From: Betaproteobacteria bacterium TMED156
GTDB taxonomy: Bacteria > Pseudomonadota > Gammaproteobacteria > Burkholderiales > Burkholderiaceae_A
Length of the DNA: 8,042 bases
Direction of reading: 5' to 3'
Assembly (NCBI GenBank): GCA_002171155.1
Contig: NHHF01000107.1
Location: forward strand, 1 to 8,042
Part shown: in pieces, positions 6,017 to 8,042 of the stretch
How positions within the stretch are numbered: the stretch's first letter is position 1
How the letters are laid out: the number at the start of each line of letters is the position of its first letter
Program-made: the position numbers and the translations under genes
Notes under the pieces: model-generated
The model's input: the letters and a program-made list of their open reading frames with translations, nothing else
What the model was told of the DNA's origin: nothing
The model's database searches: none

Positions 6017-6020
6017 TACA
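6003..6020. promoter_or_regulatory. Degenerate PpsR/CrtJ operator upstream of bchC
   Basis: TGACAACTAACATTTACA is TGA-N12-ACA, one base off the consensus. It lies exactly 8 bp (5995-6002) from the perfect site. It contains the probable -10 (AACATT, 6011-6016). An overlapping TGA-N12-ACA at 5990-6007 is also present, but its spacing does not fit cooperative binding. Confidence 0.5.
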
Positions 6021-6036
6021 GTTTTAACGTTACATA

Positions 6037-7002
6037 ATGAACCTAAATTTATCGCATCCTCTAAATAAAGCCGAAGCTGTAGTCATTGATAGGCCTGAAT
6101 CTATCTCCATTAAAAGATTACAAATAGCCGACATGAAAGCGGATGATGTTTTGGTGAAAGTAAATTATAGTGGCGTCAGTTCAGGTACTGAAAGATTGCT
6201 TTATGAGGGCAGAATGCCTAACTTTCCTGGGATGGGTTATCCGTTGATACCCGGCTACGAGTCAATTGGCACAGTAGAAAAAAGTGGGGAGGAATCTCGT
6301 TTTGTAGCTGGTGAAAGGGTATTCGTACCAGGAGCAAAATGTTTCGCTGGATACAAGTCCTTGTTTGGTGGTTCTGCTTCAAGACTAGTTGTTTCGTCAA
6401 AAAGAATTTGTTCTGTGCCAAATGATACACAGGAGGAGGGAATCTTGCTGGCTTTAGCAGCTACTGCTCATCACATTTTCTCAGAAAAAGAAGGATATAA
6501 GCCTGACATTATTATAGGGCATGGAACTCTAGGGAGATTAATAGCGAGGATTTCAATTCTAAAGGGGGCTAATCCCGTAGTTGTGGAGGTTAATCCTGAT
6601 AGGAGAAAAGGAAGTTTTCCGTACGAACTAATTGGTCTAAGTGAATCTAGAAATTTGACAGGTAAATCAGTTATTGATGCCAGTGGTGATTCAAGTCAAC
6701 TAAATGATTTAATCAAATTTTTAAAGCCTAAAGGTGAGGTAGTATTAGCCGGATTTTATGATAAACCTTTGAATTTTGACTTTGCTCCAGCGTTTATTAG
6801 AGAAGCCAAAATTAGAGTGTCAGCTCAGTGGTCCGATTACGATTTACAGCAAGTAAATGATTACTTTAAATCTAAGAAACTTGATTTTACAGATATCGTA
6901 ACTCATAAATTTCCAGCTGATTTAGCAGCTGATGCTTACAAAGTTGCTTTTAACGATTCATCATGTTTGAAAATGATTATTGATTGGAAAGGTTACTCAT
7001 GA
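6037..7002 (+). CDS. bchC: BchC, 3-hydroxyethyl bacteriochlorophyllide a dehydrogenase
   Basis: BchC oxidises the C3 1-hydroxyethyl group to the acetyl group of bacteriochlorophyllide a, using NAD+. The 321 residues resemble a compact medium-chain dehydrogenase. The N-terminal half carries the BchC block NYSGVSSGTERLLYEGRMP (43-61), then FPGMGYPLIPGYESIG (63-78) and RVFVPGAKCFAG (94-105). The Rossmann part carries IIIGHGTLGRLIARI (158-172) with an acidic strand end VVVEVNPDRR (181-190). A classic zinc-site pattern is not evident. The ATG at 6037 is the only ATG ahead of the conserved region. It adds roughly a dozen residues compared with the R. capsulatus protein as I recall it, and has no Shine-Dalgarno. 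The gene starts a bchC-bchX-bchY unit with its own operator-bearing promoter, and its stop overlaps the bchX start (ATGA, 6999-7002). Confidence 0.94.
   Translation: MNLNLSHPLNKAEAVVIDRPESISIKRLQIADMKADDVLVKVNYSGVSSGTERLLYEGRMPNFPGMGYPLIPGYESIGTVEKSGEESRFVAGERVFVPGAKCFAGYKSLFGGSASRLVVSSKRICSVPNDTQEEGILLALAATAHHIFSEKEGYKPDIIIGHGTLGRLIARISILKGANPVVVEVNPDRRKGSFPYELIGLSESRNLTGKSVIDASGDSSQLNDLIKFLKPKGEVVLAGFYDKPLNFDFAPAFIREAKIRVSAQWSDYDLQQVNDYFKSKKLDFTDIVTHKFPADLAADAYKVAFNDSSCLKMIIDWKGYS
6988..6992 (+). promoter_or_regulatory. Shine-Dalgarno site of bchX
   Basis: AAAGG lies 6 bases before the ATG at 6999, inside the end of bchC. It decides for this ATG over an in-frame TTG at 6984, and with the ATGA overlap indicates translational coupling of bchC and bchX. 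Confidence 0.55.
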
Positions 7003-8018
7003 AAGATTCAGTAGTGGGTTCAAAAGATGTTAAAGAGATTAAGTTGATGAGAACTAGGCTTTCAGCTGAAGCATCACTTGAACCTGATCCGGTTCATAGT
7101 GGAGAAATCAAGAAAGAAACACAGATTATTGCTATCTATGGTAAGGGAGGTATTGGTAAGAGTTTTACTCTTGCAAATTTGTCTTATATGATGGCGCAAC
7201 AAAAGAAAAAAGTTCTTCTTATAGGTTGCGATCCCAAAAGCGACACCACATCACTTCTTTTTGGAGGGAAAGCTTGTCCGACAATAATTGAAACTTCGTC
7301 AAAAATGAAACTAGCTGGTGATGAAGTTTCAATTGGAGATGTCTGTTTCATTAGAGATGGCGTTTTCGCTATGGAACTTGGAGGACCTGAAGTTGGAAGA
7401 GGGTGTGGAGGTAGAGGAATCATACACGGATTTGAAACACTTGAGAAACTAGGGTTTCATGATTGGGGTTTTGATTATGTACTTTTAGATTTCTTAGGTG
7501 ACGTTGTTTGTGGTGGGTTCGGCTTGCCGATTGCTCGTGACATGTGCCAAAAAGTAATTGTGGTTGCAAGTAATGACTTGCAATCTCTTTATGTGGCTAA
7601 CAATGTTTGTTCAGCAGTTGAATATTTTAGAAAACTAGGAGGTAATGTTGGTGTTGCCGGTATGGTCATAAATAAGGATGACGGAACAGGTGAGGCTAAA
7701 TCTTTTACTGAGAAGGTAAACATTCCTGTTTTGGCCGCAATACCAGCGAATGAAGATATTCGTCGCAAAAGCGCAAGTTATGAAATTATAGGAAAACCTG
7801 ATAGTGAATGGGGCCCACTTTTTGGTGAACTAGCCTCCAATGTAGCAAGTGCTCCGCCAGTTCACCCGAAACCACTTACACAAGATGAACTTCTAAATCT
7901 TTTCTCCTCTGATACTGTTGGCAGAGGTGTAGTTTTAAAGCCTGCTACTCAAGCGGATATGCTGGGCAAGAATGTTAAACCTAAAAAATCTCTTGAAGTT
8001 ATCTACGACGCAGCCTAA
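6999..8018 (+). CDS. bchX: BchX, Fe protein of chlorophyllide a oxidoreductase
   Basis: BchX is the nitrogenase NifH-like, ATP-driven reductase of chlorophyllide a oxidoreductase (BchXYZ), passing electrons from a dimer-bridging [4Fe-4S] cluster to BchYZ to reduce ring B and make the bacteriochlorin. In the 339 residues: an N-terminal extension of about 40 residues typical of BchX, the P-loop IAIYGKGGIGKS (44-55), switch I CDPKSDTT (77-84), GPEVGRGCGGRGI (129-141) with cluster ligand C136, LLDFLGDVVCGGFGLPIARD (162-181) with ligand C171, and the characteristic C-terminus KKSLEVIYDAA. The extension and C-terminus separate it from BchL/ChlL. The start is the ATG at 6999, overlapping the bchC stop, with AAAGG (6988-6992) 6 bases upstream. 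A longer TTG start at 6984 would overlap bchC more and is less likely. bchY begins 4 bp after its stop. Confidence 0.97.
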   Translation: MKDSVVGSKDVKEIKLMRTRLSAEASLEPDPVHSGEIKKETQIIAIYGKGGIGKSFTLANLSYMMAQQKKKVLLIGCDPKSDTTSLLFGGKACPTIIETSSKMKLAGDEVSIGDVCFIRDGVFAMELGGPEVGRGCGGRGIIHGFETLEKLGFHDWGFDYVLLDFLGDVVCGGFGLPIARDMCQKVIVVASNDLQSLYVANNVCSAVEYFRKLGGNVGVAGMVINKDDGTGEAKSFTEKVNIPVLAAIPANEDIRRKSASYEIIGKPDSEWGPLFGELASNVASAPPVHPKPLTQDELLNLFSSDTVGRGVVLKPATQADMLGKNVKPKKSLEVIYDAA

Positions 8019-8022
8019 AAAG

Positions 8023-8042
8023 ATGAAAAAAATTAACATACC
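8023..8042 (+). CDS. bchY: Probable start of bchY (5' fragment, cut by window end)
   Basis: An ATG 4 bp after the bchX stop opens a frame (MKKINI...) that runs off the window. In purple bacteria bchX is followed by bchY and bchZ, the catalytic subunits of chlorophyllide a oxidoreductase. The identification rests only on position and spacing, since six codons cannot be recognised as BchY. A longer or shifted start cannot be excluded, and the ribosome site is weak. Confidence 0.4.

Noticed and set aside
6984..6998. Upstream TTG start for bchX
   Set aside because: The ATG at 6999 has AAAGG at a good distance and the common ATGA overlap with bchC; the five extra residues do not look conserved.
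7184..7423. 79-residue open frame on - inside bchX
   Set aside because: Antisense to the most conserved part of bchX, and its sequence is explained by the reverse reading of Gly-rich codons.
3..8018. A wholly novel system or defence island
   Set aside because: Every long open frame matches a known bacteriochlorophyll or carotenoid family with intact key residues; no unknown gene is left over.

Overview
The window is part of a bacteriochlorophyll a / carotenoid photosynthesis gene cluster of a purple (anoxygenic phototrophic) proteobacterium. Seven complete genes are recognisable from protein motifs: bchI, bchD, bchO, crtE, crtF, bchC and bchX. The first 20 bases of what is probably bchY close the window. 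The DNA is AT-rich (by eye about one third G+C), unlike the high-GC clusters of Rhodobacter, Bradyrhizobium or Rubrivivax. That suggests a streamlined, probably aquatic, aerobic anoxygenic phototroph. The lineage (alpha-, beta- or gammaproteobacterial) cannot be fixed from this sequence alone.

Layout. Positions 3-2833 (+) hold bchI-bchD, the AAA+ and vWA subunits of magnesium chelatase. bchO (an alpha/beta hydrolase linked to the Mg-chelation step) lies on the opposite strand at 2823-3728. It converges on bchD so closely that the two 3' ends overlap by 11 bp. A 135-bp divergent control region (3729-3863) separates bchO from crtE. crtE (geranylgeranyl diphosphate synthase) and crtF (carotenoid O-methyltransferase) follow on + with a 19-bp gap. 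A second control region (5914-6036, 123 bp) precedes bchC-bchX-(bchY). These genes are joined by a 4-bp ATGA overlap and a 4-bp gap, and encode the enzymes that turn chlorophyllide into bacteriochlorophyllide.

Regulation. Both intergenic regions contain a perfect TGT-N12-ACA palindrome, the established target of the PpsR/CrtJ photosynthesis repressor. In both cases a second site with one mismatch lies exactly 8 bp away, the spacing described for cooperative CrtJ binding at the Rhodobacter capsulatus bchC promoter. The bchO and bchC promoters share the same geometry: a TGACA-type -35 at the end of the perfect site and an AAYATT -10 inside the degenerate site.

Together the genes cover Mg insertion (bchI, bchD, bchO), C20 prenyl supply for carotenoids and the bacteriochlorophyll tail (crtE), methoxylation of spheroidene/spirilloxanthin-type carotenoids (crtF), and the late ring modifications of bacteriochlorophyll a (bchC, bchX). 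The gene families are all known. The unusual points are the inverted bchO, the direct bchID/crtEF juxtaposition, the paired operators and the AT-rich composition. I saw no RNA gene, mobile element, CRISPR array or convincing terminator, and no gene-free stretch longer than 300 bases.
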